This document shows, one piece after another, positions 11,546-22,419 of a stretch of DNA of 64,000 bases (positions within the stretch are counted from its first letter, which is position 1; each line of letters begins with the position of its first letter). The position numbers were made by a program, and so were the translations under genes. The stretch is from Cyathus striatus (Eukaryota > Basidiomycota > Agaricomycetes > Agaricales > Nidulariaceae). The DNA lies in NCBI GenBank assembly GCA_025738555.1, contig JAOVFP010000012.1, positions 62,001-126,000 on the forward strand, in the 5' to 3' direction. Below the pieces are notes generated by a model. The model did no database searches, was not told the DNA's origin, and worked only from the letters and a program-made list of their open reading frames with translations.

Positions 11546-11550
11546 AGGAT

Positions 11551-12359
11551 GTGGATAAGTTCATTCAAATACCAAGTTGCTTTGTTAATTCCTTCATGAA
11601 GAATGAAGCAAATTGACTTCCTCAATCACTAATAATTTGTCTTGGTACCCCATAATGTTTAAATATATTTTGTACATATTTTTCTGCTATTCCTGCGCTA
11701 TTAATTTCTTTGTTACAGGGTACAAATGCCGCCATTTTGGTAAATTGGTCTACAACTACCATCAAGAAATCAAATCCTTCGGATAACAGAAGTGGTCCAA
11801 CAAAGTCTATAGACACTGTATGCCATGGATGGTCAGGTACACTATTTGGGATAAGTTTTCCAACCAGAGCAGATCTATGAATATTTGTTCTCTGGCATGC
11901 TTCACATCCAGATATATATTTTTTAATGTTTGCCATAAGTCTTGGCCACCAATAATCATGTGTGATAAGTTCCTGAGTCTTATATTCTCCATGATGTCCA
12001 GATACTTCTGAATCATGACAAAGTCTAATTATTTGTTCTCTTAATTTAGCATTTTTTGGAACATATACATGATCTTTCCATGTGATAATGCCTTCAAGAG
12101 ATTCGACCCAATCTTTAGATTTAAGATTAAGCATCTTAATGACTTCCTTGTCTCGATTTTTTCTGGATTTCCTAATTTGTTCCATGATCTCTTCATCTTC
12201 ACTGTGTACTTCATATGTTTGTTGGAAGTGTTCTGGTTTTAGAAGAATGATGTCTTCATTATTATGGTCTCCTTGTTTGTGTCCAGCTCTTCTAGATAAT
12301 AGGTCTGCTTTTGTCATTTGATTTCCTGGTTTGTGATGTAATGTATAGTGGAATTCCAA
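11551..12359 (-). pseudogene. Ty3/gypsy integrase, N-terminal part (split copy)
   Basis: Minus strand. The zinc finger reads H...H then CEACQRT, followed by the catalytic core start 'HTVSIDFVGPL' (first Asp) and 'KHYGVPRQIISD' (second Asp). A linker from RNase H ('HKPGNQMTKADLLSRR') precedes it. The frame stops near 11622 just past the second Asp. The chromovirus then interrupts the sequence at 11550, and coding resumes at 4556 with the region around the third catalytic residue. Confidence 0.9.
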
Positions 12360-13727
12360 TAATTCAGTTGACCATCATGCTTGTCGACAATTTAATTTTT
12401 GCGGTTTCCTAAAATACTGTAGATTCTTATGATCTGTCCATATTTCAAATACTTGTTTTGCTCCAAGAAGGTATTGTCTCCATGTGTCTAATGCTCTCAT
12501 GATTGTGAGCATTTCTTTATCGTAGATTTTGTAATTTCTTTCTGTCAGACTTAAAGCATGTGATAAGAAGGCAATTGGTTTCCATTTTCCATCAATTTGT
12601 TCCTGAGAAAGAATAGCTCCATTTGCAAAATCAGATGAATCTGCTTCTACACAATATTTTCCTTCATCATTCGGCATTGCTAAAATCAGTGCAAATACAA
12701 TTTGGTCTTTTAATTCTGAAAATGCAAGGGCTTGGGCAAGTTCCCATTTCCATTCATTTTTACTGGTGAGTTCATGAAGGGGTTTGGCAATTTTGGCAAA
12801 TACTTGGATAAACCTTTGATAGAAATTTATAAATCCTAGAAATTGTTGAAGTTCTCATTTGTTGTTTGGAACTGGCCAGTCCACTAAGGCTTTAACCTTT
12901 TCTGAATCCATACAGACAGAATTCTTTGAGATAATAAGACTTAGGTATTTGACCTCTGCTTTTTCGAAGAAACATTTTTCCAGTTTTAAGAATAGTTCAT
13001 GTTCTTCTAAAGTTTCCATGAATATAAGAATATCATCCATGTAGACAATCACATTTCCTTCATTAATTTCCATTCTGAATATATCATTCATCATGGTTTG
13101 GAATGTGGCCCGTGAATTGGTGAGACCAAAGAACATTACTAGTGGTTCAAATAATCCTCAATTGGTTCTGAATGCAGTGTATTGTTCATCTCCTTCCTTA
13201 ATTTGGACATTATTGTATCCCCATTGAATGTCCAATTTAGTGAAATATTGTGCCTTCTTCAGTTTATCTACTAATTCCTGAATCAACGGTAAAGGATATC
13301 TATTTTTAACTGTTATTTCATTTAATTTTCGATAATCTTGGATTGGTTGCAGAGATCCATCCTTCTTTTTAATAAAGAAGAACAGTGATGCCCATGGTGA
13401 TTTTGAAGGTCAAATATGTCTGGAATTAAGGTTTTCATCAAGAAATTCATCAAGTTGTTTTTGTTCATCAAGATTTAATGGATAGATCTTGCAATCAAAT
13501 GATGTGGCTCCTGGTAATAGTTCTATTGCATGATCCCAAGGTCATTGGGGCGGAAGTTTGTCAAATGATTCTTTAGCAAATACCTTTTCAAATTCATGAT
13601 AGTACATTGGAACAGTTTCTCTCCAATGCTTCTTTGGTTTCTGCTGATTTTGTGCTTCAGCAATTTTGGAAGCAGTCATTTGGAAAGCTTGTAATTTGAT
13701 TTGTTCAAAAATGTTTACTGCAATGAT
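12360..13727 (-). pseudogene. Ty3/gypsy reverse transcriptase and RNase H
   Basis: Minus strand. Recognisable pieces are 'FFGLTNSRATFQTMMNDIF', the catalytic YMDD (about 13045), 'IIQ' thumb residues, and RNase H with 'VEADSSDFANGA' and 'DKEMLTIM'. In-frame TGA codons at 12375, 12855, 13158, 13410 and 13542 each stand where family members carry arginine; for 12375 and 13410 the neighbouring chromovirus itself has the Arg (RQARW, FIRPS). There are few other lesions, so the gene was intact until CpG decay. It would copy RNA to DNA in a live element. Confidence 0.9.
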
Positions 13728-14190
13728 TCAATCTTCAGATTCAAGATTTATGGGTTCATCTAAATCCAATTCATCTTCCTCAGGGTCCATGGTATTTATT
13801 AACAGAGTACATTCTATCAGACAATGTGTAAATTTAAGAGTTTCTTTATTCCAATCTATTTCTGGATTGTGAGTCTTAAGCCAGTCATGACCAATAAACA
13901 TAGTAGCTTTTCCAAGATTGGATACAGCAAATTGAATGATTTCTACATGTCTTCCAAGTCTAACTTGGAGTTCAACATAATCCATAATTGCTCCATCACT
14001 GTTCAGGGTTCCATCGGCATTATATACAAGGGTTGGTCTTGGAAATTTCTTTGTTGTGATTCAGTTATTTTCAACAAATTTCTGATCAATACATGTTCCA
14101 GTACTTCCACTATCAAGTAATGCTTTAACTTCATAAGTTTGTTGAGTGTCTAAAGTAGTGATCATGAAATCTAGATCCATTTGATTCCCT
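13728..14190 (-). pseudogene. Ty3/gypsy aspartic protease region
   Basis: Minus strand. A retropepsin active site (LLDSGSTGTCID) lies near 14110, followed by strand-rich sequence ending 'MFIGHDWLKTHNPEIDW', the usual 'G.DWL..HNP.IDW' signature of gypsy proteases. Stop codons interrupt between gag and protease. It would cleave the Gag-Pol polyprotein. Confidence 0.85.
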
Positions 14191-14810
14191 TTAGATCCTG
14201 ATCTTTTTCCAGTCATTTGTTATTTCCTTTTCTTGGAAATAAAGCATCATCCATCTGATCCAGTTATTGACCATCGCAGGATCCCCTTCATAATCTTTGG
14301 GGATCTCAACCTTATCTTTCTTTTCAGGGGTGTCCTGTTTAATTCCTTTGCATATTTCCCTGATAAGACCCTGAGTCATAGCGAATACACTATCTGTGAT
14401 AGTTTTTTTATCTCCAGTGGACATATTCCGCCATCATTCTACAATTTCATCTTTCATGAAAATAGCCACCAGGGCTGTGATAAAGCCAAGAATGATCTCA
14501 GATGTGATCATTGTGAGAAAGGTAGGTAATCAGGGATGGGGAGATCATAGGGTTCTTTGTCATGATTATAGATGGTGTTGAGAAGAGCTTTGTATCTGTG
14601 TTCGGATGTGAAGTCATCTCCAAATGAGAAGTTTTCAGGAAGTGGGGTGTATTGGTATCTTCTCCTGTTATTATGTCTGAATTTGGTTACAATTGTGATG
14701 ATACAAGGGAGGATGGGTTCAGGGTTAGGTTGTTGTAGGGCGAAGTGATGTGTTGGAATGGGTAGATAGATGTTGGGATCAAAATCTGAGTCATTGGAGT
14801 CCACTGACAC
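14191..14810 (-). pseudogene. Ty3/gypsy gag remnant
   Basis: Minus strand. The first frame begins at 14810 (MSVDSNDSDFDPNIY), is Pro/Tyr/Asn-rich and ends at 14508. A second (14424-14191) carries 'KVEIPKDYEGDPAMVNNWI', matching the capsid start of gypsy gag proteins ('P..F.G......W'). The two lie in different frames separated by stops. No zinc knuckle survives, so the protein is broken. Confidence 0.7.
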
Positions 14811-15124
14811 AGCTCTCAGAGTTTGGGGACAAGTGTAGGGTGTAGGGCGAGATTGGGAAGTGTAGATGGGTATGGATGAGGAAGGGATATGGTAGGATTG
14901 GGAACAAAGGTTTCGAATGGTCTGAGAATGGGTGATAGGTGCCAGAATAATAGCCTAGGTAACAGAAGCTCTTGAAGAAGCTCAGAGACTAGCAAGACAT
15001 TCTAAGTCTCATGCACACTGATTTGCAGATAGTACCAGCTGGAACAACATGTGGTAGCCTTCCCAGTCACTGGTGCCATGCCAAACTCAAGGCAGAGGGC
15101 CTAAGATTCTCAGTAATTCAGAAG
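14811..15124 (-). other. Leader of the old gypsy element, no gene
   Basis: The 314 nt between the proposed LTR and the gag start contain no coding frame. No tRNA-complementary primer site (TGG...) directly follows the LTR on the minus strand, so priming is unresolved. Confidence 0.4.
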
Positions 15125-15691
15125 TGTCGGGCTCAACGTTACACTATCCTCTCATACTTCCAAGTACAATAAGCAAGACTATCAAATGAGGTGTACGTCT
15201 GGTCCACAGGGGTCCAAGATGGGGGACAAGGTAAAGAAAGAAGTTTTGCCAGGGTTTGGCAGGAGAAGGGAAGTTCAAGGTCGAGAAACAAGGTAGATTC
15301 TTGTGCTTTTGTTAGCAACAGACAAGCTAAATGCTCAAAGTTGAACTTAAACACTCAAATAGAAAGAAGGGAATCTTATTGCTCATCTGGAATAAATTAG
15401 CACAAGAATAGAGAACTATCTAATTAAAGTGACCATATTTATAGTAAGTATCCATGATGTAACCACATGTAAGTATCCTATACTACAACACATGTAACTG
15501 TGCTTCTACTGTGCAAACTCATATACTACATATGTAACAAGCATGGCTGAACTGTGGACTGTGCCTGTAGTCTTGATGAATAATGCATGTTGATATGCAT
15601 GTTGTCCGCATTGTATGTCATGTGACTAGTCACATGACAAGATTAGATAAAAGATCAGATAACAGATTAGATAAGTGATGAAATCCTAACA
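15125..15691 (-). repeat. Proposed 5' LTR of the old gypsy element
   Basis: On the minus strand this 567-bp block starts TGTTAGGATTTC and ends CCCGACA, the TG...CA form of an LTR, directly upstream of the gag leader. A minus-strand TATAAAT sits at 15437-15443, a fitting promoter. Just past its outer end (15692) a foreign reading frame is open up to the boundary. No partner LTR is visible at the other end of the element, so this rests on ends, position and promoter only. Confidence 0.5.
15617..15638. repeat. Perfect 22-bp palindrome
   Basis: GTCATGTGAC-TAGT-CACATGAC reads the same on both strands. It contains two CACATG/CATGTG E-box-like cores. It lies inside the proposed LTR near its 5' end on the minus strand, where enhancer-type binding sites would be expected. 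Confidence 0.9.
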
Positions 15692-15693
15692 GT

Positions 15694-17517
15694 ACTAGGT
15701 CATTGGAGACCTCTGTTTCTAACAACACACAGAAAAAGGAAATGACTGTAAAAGTTATCGTCCCTGGACCTATCAATGCCCCTCATCATGTTATTCTGGA
15801 TACTGAAATGTCTGAAGATGTAATCACTCCAATCCCTAGTGAAGATGAGTCCAATTATGACTTTGACAAACTCATTAAACCAGACATACCTGAAGGGGCA
15901 ACAGAAGGACAAGTAAAGGCAATGATGCTGCGACATAATGCAGAAGTCAACAGGTACAATCAAGCAGACAAAGCAAAATTACTAGAACATGCTAAATGTC
16001 TGGGGCATATCCCTGATGCAATTGAAATGTTTAAAGACATAAAGAACCAATTAATGAGAGATAACATGATAGCTGGGATGTATGATCCCACCATTTACAT
16101 CTCCTCTACTACAAACATTGCCTTTGCAGGGAAAGAAGCAGAGAAAGCATTGCTCATGGAGGTTAGGAACAATCATGTCTATTTCTCATCTTCAAATTTG
16201 TATACAGTTGCTAAGTGTGGATTTCTGATGAATCCACATCAGGTGGATGAAATGTACAATTTCATTATGAATCATGAAGACAACACTGAAGCTTGGTTAC
16301 AAGCCCATGAGTTGTTGCATGTTTTCTGGCTTATATTGAGTATGATGGTACCAGACAGTTGTGACCAAACTATGAAATATATATTGGAAATAGAAGGATT
16401 CAAAGATGGAATTCTTCCTCCTGACATCAGAGGGTTATTACAAGCCCCATACATTGAATGTAACCCCACTGCATTTATTCATAATCCTAATGCTCCTAAC
16501 TTCAGTGTGGGATTACCAATGGTTAACTATGAAGAATATCTGCAAATAGACAGAGTATGTCAGTACTTTGCCCATCATTGCCACCCAGATAGCGACAATT
16601 ATCACTCTGGAATTGCTATAACATATGCATTCAATGTATGTCGATGCACAGTATTCAGATATGGCCTATGTCAACTTCTTTCTCCATCCAATGTCTTATC
16701 TCATAACATTTTCACTAAGGAATTCACTCGTCTCATTGCTACACCACATAAGTATGAAGAAGAAATTGAACAATGGAAGAAACAAGACACAACTCATGTA
16801 TTTTTGCCTCAAAATGGTCCTCAATATACCTTTCAACACTTCACCTGCAATCCATCCCATTACCGAAATATATGTATGGCTGATGTGGTTAATATATTAA
16901 TTATAAATCATATCCCAACCTCCTGGATAGACCATTCCTATCCATATGGCCTCAATTTCTTGAATTACCACTTTGGTACTTCACTTCATCAATCCTTATT
17001 TGAAGAAATAAACAATGAGTGTTTGGCTCATATCAATACTTATGGAGAACCACCCACTACACAAGACTGGGCTGGCTGGTGGCAGCCTCGAAAAGATGAC
17101 TTGGAGCATATTCACACCATCTTAGGATCAGTACCTCAAGGAAAAAAGCAGCTTGAAACACAGGGACAATGGTTTCAACATGGGGAATCATCTACATACC
17201 ACTTCTTACACTCATGAGATATGATTCCTGCAGTGGGTTCTAATGTCATGCCAGCATCTATCAATGCACATACTTCCCCATCCATGCTACTTCCTGCATC
17301 ATTTTCTGATAGGTTTATCAAACCCCCTTCTATTAAAGGGATTAATCCTCCCTCTCCTATTTTAGGGACTAATCCCCCCTCCTCATCTACTGAAAACAAT
17401 AGCAGTTCCAATGGTATAGCTATGGAAGTAATTGAAAACCCTCTGGCAATGTGTCATTCATTGTCTCCTGTGGGAAATCACATTAAGTCCCCCATTCTAC
17501 GTTCTCCGTCTTGCTAA
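15694..17517 (+). pseudogene. Orphan reading frame beside an LTR (about 600 codons, one TGA)
   Basis: The frame is open from the border of the old gypsy LTR with no ATG at its head, so the 5' end seems cut off. It runs 508 codons to a TGA at 17215-17217, then continues in the same frame for 99 more to TAA at 17515. I do not recognise the protein. It is acidic at the N-terminus ('EDVITPIPSEDES'), then a mixed globular region rich in His, Asn, Tyr and Cys, and a Pro/Ser-rich tail ('PPSIKGINPPSPILG'). No zinc knuckle, protease or RT motif is seen. A polypurine tract and an LTR follow within 60 nt, so it is probably the last gene of an LTR element, perhaps gag-like or captured. The TGA may be a decayed CGA. 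Confidence 0.6.
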
Positions 17518-17578
17518 ATTGTATCATTCATGTTTGAGTTGTTTCTTGGAACTGTGCACTTAATCTCAAGGGGGAGTA

Positions 17579-17793
17579 TGTAAGGGCCCATATACTTTGA
17601 ACCTGTAATTAGGCATACACTTTATTTGTTTGGCAATAGACTGTTTACATATGTTTGACTGTGTAGTATAAATACCCTACTTTTGTACTGTATTAGGGCA
17701 GACTTTCACATTATGCCCTCATAGCCACCAATATACTGGTCAGGTAGACATTGCATGTGATATAAGTCTCCATAGAGGACTTAAACCTCTACA
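17579..17793 (+). repeat. 3' LTR following the orphan frame
   Basis: Directly after the purine run AAGGGGGAG the sequence TGTAAGGGCCCA starts a 215-bp block that ends CCTCTACA. It holds TATAAATACCC at about 17669, a good TATA promoter. The right border cuts the copia reverse transcriptase frame exactly, which marks an insertion. The matching left LTR is not in the window, perhaps removed with the 5' half of the element. Confidence 0.7.
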
Positions 17794-18824
17794 AGCTCCT
17801 CATTGAGCTTTCCATTCAGGTAAGCTGTTTGCACATCCATTTGTTCTACTATGAGGTCATATTTTGCAGCTAGTGCCAGGATGATGCAAATTGACTCAAA
17901 ACTTGCTACTGGTGCAAACACTTCCTTGTAATTGACCCCTTCCTTCTGTGTGAAACCCCTAGCAATGATTTGGATCTTGTAGTGCTCAATCCCTCCTGTG
18001 GCATTTGGCTTGATATGGAATACCATTTTCGATGTGATGGGTTTTACACTGGTAGGTATCAGCACAACATTGTATAGGTCATTGTTCTTGAGACTGTTGA
18101 GCTCTTCATTAAGGGCAGCCTGCCATTTGTGTTTGTCAGCACCACTGAACACTTCATCTGGTGAGCTTGGTGTGTTTGCATTTGGGATTTCTGACAACCC
18201 TGCGAACAGGTCAAAGTTTCCTGTCTCAGCAGTGATGTTGGCAAGGCCAGCAAAGAGGTGATTTGTTACCTCTTCCTCTGTCATCCCAGCAAAGAAACTG
18301 GTCTCCTCTTCTGATTCAGGAGGCCAGCATTTGTTGTCAGCATTGTCTAAGGGAACTAGGGCTGGCATCTCACCATCTGGGGTGCTACATGTGACTCTCT
18401 GCCTGATGTCAGAGGCACATTCATAATTCTGATTTCAAAGAACAGGTTTCATTGTTCTTCATTCCCATGTGAACACTAGTGTTTGGCATACTGGGACTGG
18501 ATGACATTTTGGAGCTGTAGGAGCTGCTTGGTGCCAAGTGGCTCTGGGAGGGGTCTGTGGATTGATGATGGCTGGTGGGTCTTCAGTATGTCCCATCATT
18601 TGATTTACTGCATCTCCTGTAGGTGCTGGTGGTGCAGGTGCTCCCACTAGATCTTGTGCTGGTGGAACAATTGCTCCCACTGGACCCTGGTTTGCTGCAG
18701 CTGATGCTTCTGCTGGCTCTGAAGGGTTGTCATCATCTGTTGCATCTCGATTCTTTCCATACTCTCCCACTGAAGCAGGATCAACAGTGTGTTTTGGCAG
18801 GAGGAAATCCCTAATTCCTGGCAT
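17794..18824 (-). pseudogene. Ty1/copia RT start and linker
   Basis: Minus strand. The linker is rich in Pro, Ala and Gln. The RT begins 'KWQAALNEELNSLKNNDLY', then 'EGVNYKEVFAPVASFESI' and 'VEQMDVQTAYLNGKL', all standard copia RT landmarks including the first catalytic Asp (QMDV). Coding stops at 17794 where the 215-bp LTR begins. The catalytic YADD box and RNase H are lost. Confidence 0.9.
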
Positions 18825-19021
18825 GGGTGCTGGTTCATCAGCTAAAAGTAAGTTGACAGTGGATTGGTCTCATCCTTCATTGAATGTGACATGCCTGCTG
18901 TGGAAGAAAGTGTGTGTGTTGAGGTCCATAAGATGGTAAGCCTTCTTACCTGGCATGTAACCCAACATAACTGACTTTCTGCCTTTTGGGGAGAATTTGC
19001 TGGACCAGTCATTCTTCAGTA

Positions 19022-20137
19022 TTAGAGTGTATGTTGTACAACTGAAAGGGTGAAACCAGGAAGCATCAACTCTGCGTCAGAATAGGAGTTCAGATGGGAC
19101 TTTGCTTTGCCATTTGTTCCAGATGCGGGGGTACAGGAAATGGTGTATGCTGCAGTGGACATTGCAAATGTCCAGAAAGAACTAGGTAAGCCAGATTCAA
19201 TAAGCATGGCAGATGTGTTATTGACTAGTGTCTGATTCATTCACTCTGCAAGCCCATTTTGTTCAGGCATGTCTGCTGCTGTGGTGAAATGAATGACCCC
19301 TTCATGTTTGAGGAAGTCTTCAAACTTTCCCCCCATGTATTCACCTCCTCCATCAGTTTGGAAGAAAGTCACAAAGTTTTGGGACAGGAAAACCTCACCT
19401 ATGGCAGAACATAGTGCTTGTTTTGTATCAGTGCGCCAGTCCTTGAAGGCCTCAAAAGCATCACTTTTGCACTTGAGAAAACACACCCAGACAAAATGTG
19501 AGTAGTTGTCCATAAATGTTATCCAGTAATGGTGACCATAGCAGTCCTGGATAACAGGGCCACCAACATCTGAATGGATGACTTCAAGGGGGGATTTCAC
19601 CTGTGTTCCCTTGTGCACAAAGGGTAGTTTCTTGAGCTTTGAGAGAACACATGGTTCGCAGAACTCTGCCTGTCCCATGAATTTAGTTATTCCCTCCAAG
19701 CTGCCTGTTCTGACTAGCTGCTTTAGCTTGCTGGGGGATACATGGCCCATATGCTTGTGAAGAGTATTGATGTCAATGGATGCAAGGGCTCATTCATTGT
19801 GGACAACTGGGTCAGCCTGTAGAGCATATAGCTTGTAAGTTGTGGTGCAGTTTGCCTGTTAATACAGTATGCCCAGATGGGCCAGTTTGCACTCAACATC
19901 TCCCACCACCAAAAGTTGATTCATAGCCACCATGGTCAAACTTCCCCACCAAGATGAGGGACACCTTGAAGCCAGGAATGTGTATAATGTTTTTGAGAGT
20001 GAATTTGACAGTCTTTCCTTCAATGGAGCTCTGTAAGTTGATGCTCCCAACCTATGGCAGTAACAACTGAGTGATTTCCAAGTCATACATTTAGAGGTGG
20101 ATCAAGGGTGGAGTAAGACTCGCAGTGAAACCAACTC
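19022..20137 (-). pseudogene. Ty1/copia integrase and end of protease
   Basis: Minus strand. The region begins with protease C-terminal sequence ('STLDPPL'), then a GAG-pre-integrase zinc segment ('MGHVSPSKLKQLV', 'CEPCVLSKLKKLPF'), then the integrase core with 'VIHSDVGGP' (Asp1), 'FQTDGGGEYMG' (Asp2) and 'PEQNGLAE' (Glu3), so the DDE triad is present. A TGA at 19241-19243 replaces the expected Arg of 'AERMNQTL'. Frame changes lie in the 5' part. It would insert cDNA in a live element. Confidence 0.9.
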
Positions 20138-20601
20138 TTGTATGGCAAGGGGGTGCGCCGATCATAATTTCCCACGGGGGGTAGGGTAGGTAGGGTCAGG
20201 CCGAAGGCCTGACAAAAAAAAAAGGAACCCTTTGTACCAAGTCTCAAAGAGGCTGTACAAGAGATTATGCAACGGAATTAATGTGGTATATTATCATTTA
20301 TAGCTGTCTATAGTACTTCTTTTCACTTCATGTGCTGAGATAACCAATAGATGGCACCCAATTACGGATTGGTGCATCAATATATAACAGCTCACCGTGT
20401 GCAGATCACCTCGAGGTATTCAAATTTTACCAGTATATGCCATTGCTTCATTAACCAACGTGAACCACTTATAGTGCTGGGGCAGAAATCCCCAGTGTCG
20501 AAGCCAGGGCTGACAGTTACAGCATCGAAGCAACCAGTATAGCAGAAGTTGAAGAAAGTGCTGAAGAGACGAGTAGTGGTGTAAAGGTAAAGCCTGTTGA
20601 G

Positions 20602-20982
20602 ATGATGGGGATGGAGTGTATTGAGGAAACCGAGATAGCTGTAGTGGGCTTGGACCTGGATGAAAATGCAAAAATGCTCGAAAATACTTTGTATGTGGTT
20701 GAACAAGCTGCATACATTGCTTCAGCTATGCCAGAGCTTGAAGAAGAGTTGTCCCATACATCACAGGATCAACCGAACGATTGTACACAATTAAAAAAGG
20801 CCATACCGTATGTTTATGATGATGATGTGAGAACGTTGGAGGTTTTCGAGGGTACTAGCATACAATCCAGTCGTATTTCTCCAGAAGCACAAAGCAACTC
20901 CGTGGAGTTAGAAATACTGGTATCAGGAATTTCTGCCAATGACACTATGAGTATTGAACAATTGCTCATGCAACTTCCTTAA
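20602..20982 (+). CDS. Unknown acidic protein inside the small hAT-type element
   Basis: 126 codons from ATG to TAA, rich in Glu, Asp and Ser, without Cys zinc motifs or membrane segments. I do not recognise it. Upstream, the same frame is open a little further (to about 20540), so it may be an exon of a longer gene. It sits in the middle of a mobile element that lacks its own transposase, so captured host sequence is one explanation and a decayed element gene another. Confidence 0.4.
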   Translation: MMGMECIEETEIAVVGLDLDENAKMLENTLYVVEQAAYIASAMPELEEELSHTSQDQPNDCTQLKKAIPYVYDDDVRTLEVFEGTSIQSSRISPEAQSNSVELEILVSGISANDTMSIEQLLMQLP

Positions 20983-21150
20983 ATAAATTTACTTACTGGG
21001 GCACAAGTCCCTTACTGTAACCACCACAGCTGTAGCTTCCGCTAGCCAAGACGGCGCATGTCCAACTTCACAGCATGCTTCTGCATCACTGTTAACTGAA
21101 GTTGTCGTCATTAAGAAAGCTCCTAGTCGCTGAAAAAGAATCTGTATCAG

Positions 21151-21390
21151 TTGAATGTTTGTTTATGTGGTGAAGTTTTTGACAACTCACTTGATACTAC
21201 AGTAAACTGCAATCAGGCAGGATGTGAACTGAGTGGGTGCGTATTTATCAATACATCTTTACTACATACACACCAATCATGCTCACCTGGTCCATCCAAC
21301 AGTATCATCTTGAATGCATTTCTGAGGGACCGCTTCCACACAACTGGATTTGCAACACTTGTTGGGTCACCAATACGGGAAGTAGTCTGA
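21151..21390 (+). pseudogene. Cys-rich PHD-like remnant
   Basis: The frame contains C-L-C-G-E-V-F...C-N-Q-A-G-C-E, resembling the CxCG...C...GCE zinc-binding segment found at the end of many mushroom transposon-associated proteins. The usual following Trp/His ligands are replaced ('LSGCVFI'). Probably the same captured gene as the frame at 20602, now broken. Confidence 0.4.
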
Positions 21391-21596
21391 GAGGGAATAA
21401 GCGAGCACGAAAGTAGAGGAGGTGTCGGTTGGCGTTGGCGGCTGGTAGAGTCATCTAAAAATAGAGTACCTACCGCATTTGGTAACTGATCGGCTTAGTC
21501 AGCTCCGATAGGTAGGTAGGGTACCCCAGCTTGATGATTTCAAAAAAATCGACCCCAGGTCGATTATTCTATTTCGCGAGCACCCTTGTTGTATGG

Positions 21597-22419
21597 TATC
21601 ATGTGTGATGAAGCTCCAGAGTCCAGAATTAAGCTGTTTGCTGCTGACTTATAATTCATGCTGATATAGGCTTCAATATGTTGATTGAGCTTTCTACAGA
21701 CAAATGGGCTAGCTAATGAAGCAATGTTCCCAGACTCAATTACAGATGAACTGTCTGAGTCTGAATTGTCATGTCATGCTGTGTTACCCTTCTCCTTTCC
21801 CTTCTTTTTCCACCCTGGCTTTTGCTTTGATCCTCACTCCTTAGCCAACATCTCATTGGCCCACTTGATGGTGTAACAGTTCTCTGCATTGTGCAAATCT
21901 GTTTTGTGAACAGGGCAATATTTGTCAGCAGTGACATTGAGGGCAGCTTTTAGTTTGGGGGCTGTAGAAAGTTGGGTTGCATCGAATGTAACCTTTCCTA
22001 TGGCATTGGTGGTGACTTTTGCCAATGTAAATTCTTTGCCATCAGTCCCTTGAAGCTTTGCAAAGCACTGGTCTCTGAATGCGCCCCATGCTGGAGTATT
22101 TGGAAGGGAGCCCAGGAACATGAATATGTAAGTGGACTCATTGAAGCCTTGTTTCATATCAGCAAGGAGCTTCTGGCAGTTCATATATTCTCTGATATGT
22201 CATCGCAAATCCTCAGGATTTCCATCCCACATGGTAGCTTTGAGCTCTTCAAAGAGAATATATACATTGGCTGCCACATTCATGTTTTGGTACAGAGTGA
22301 GAACAGCTTCATAGACACCAATAGCCATTGTGCATTCTGAGACCTCCATGAGGATGTCATCTTGCAGTGTGTCACAGATGATTCCCCAAGCTTTGCCATT
22401 GCATATCATTGATTGTTGA
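21597..22419 (-). pseudogene. Ty1/copia gag C-terminus and protease active site
   Basis: Minus strand. Gag capsid sequence ('WGIICDTLQDDIL', 'LFEELKATMW') leads to a zinc knuckle of the CCHC type written C-P-V-H...H...E-N-C. A Lys/Arg-rich stretch follows, and then the protease active site, an Asp-Ser-Gly-Ala-Ser with 'SHMIPY', just before the small hAT-type insertion at 21588. Frame changes separate the pieces. Confidence 0.85.

Larger units (their letters stand above)
4557..11550 (+). mobile_element. Complete chromovirus-type Ty3/gypsy element with duplication
   Basis: Two 609-bp LTRs (4562-5170 and 10937-11545), both starting TGTCATATCC and ending TGACA, bound a 5.8-kb interior with gag and pol. 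The 5-bp target duplication AGGAT is present at 4557-4561 and 11546-11550. A purine-rich stretch precedes the right LTR. Pol ends in a chromodomain, which defines chromoviruses, the commonest gypsy lineage of fungi. LTR identity is about 97.7%. Two TGA stops in reverse transcriptase and a changed catalytic residue in integrase make this copy inactive. Confidence 0.95.
3946..15691 (-). mobile_element. Old Ty3/gypsy retrotransposon, split by a chromovirus
   Basis: On the minus strand the order from right to left is proposed LTR (15125-15691), leader, gag (14810-14191), protease, reverse transcriptase, RNase H, integrase (to 11551). Then comes a foreign insertion (4562-11545), then the rest of integrase (4556-3946). 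The order PR-RT-RH-IN defines Ty3/gypsy. The break is clean: the target pentamer AGGAT appears on both sides of the inserted element. All coding parts carry stops and frame changes, so it is dead. The 3' LTR is not found. It is inserted next to, or inside, the orphan reading frame that begins at 15692. Confidence 0.85.
20138..21596 (+). mobile_element. Small non-autonomous hAT-type element with cargo
   Basis: Perfect 8-bp target copies TTGTATGG flank the element at 20138-20145 and 21589-21596. Its ends are CAAGGGGGTGC and, inverted, CAAGGGTGC, the CA.GGGTG type of hAT ends. It interrupts the copia protease right after the DSGASSHMIPY active site. The 1,443-bp interior holds no transposase. 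It has GGTAGGTAGGGT near both ends in the same orientation and two protein-coding remnants. It would need a transposase from elsewhere. Confidence 0.8.
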
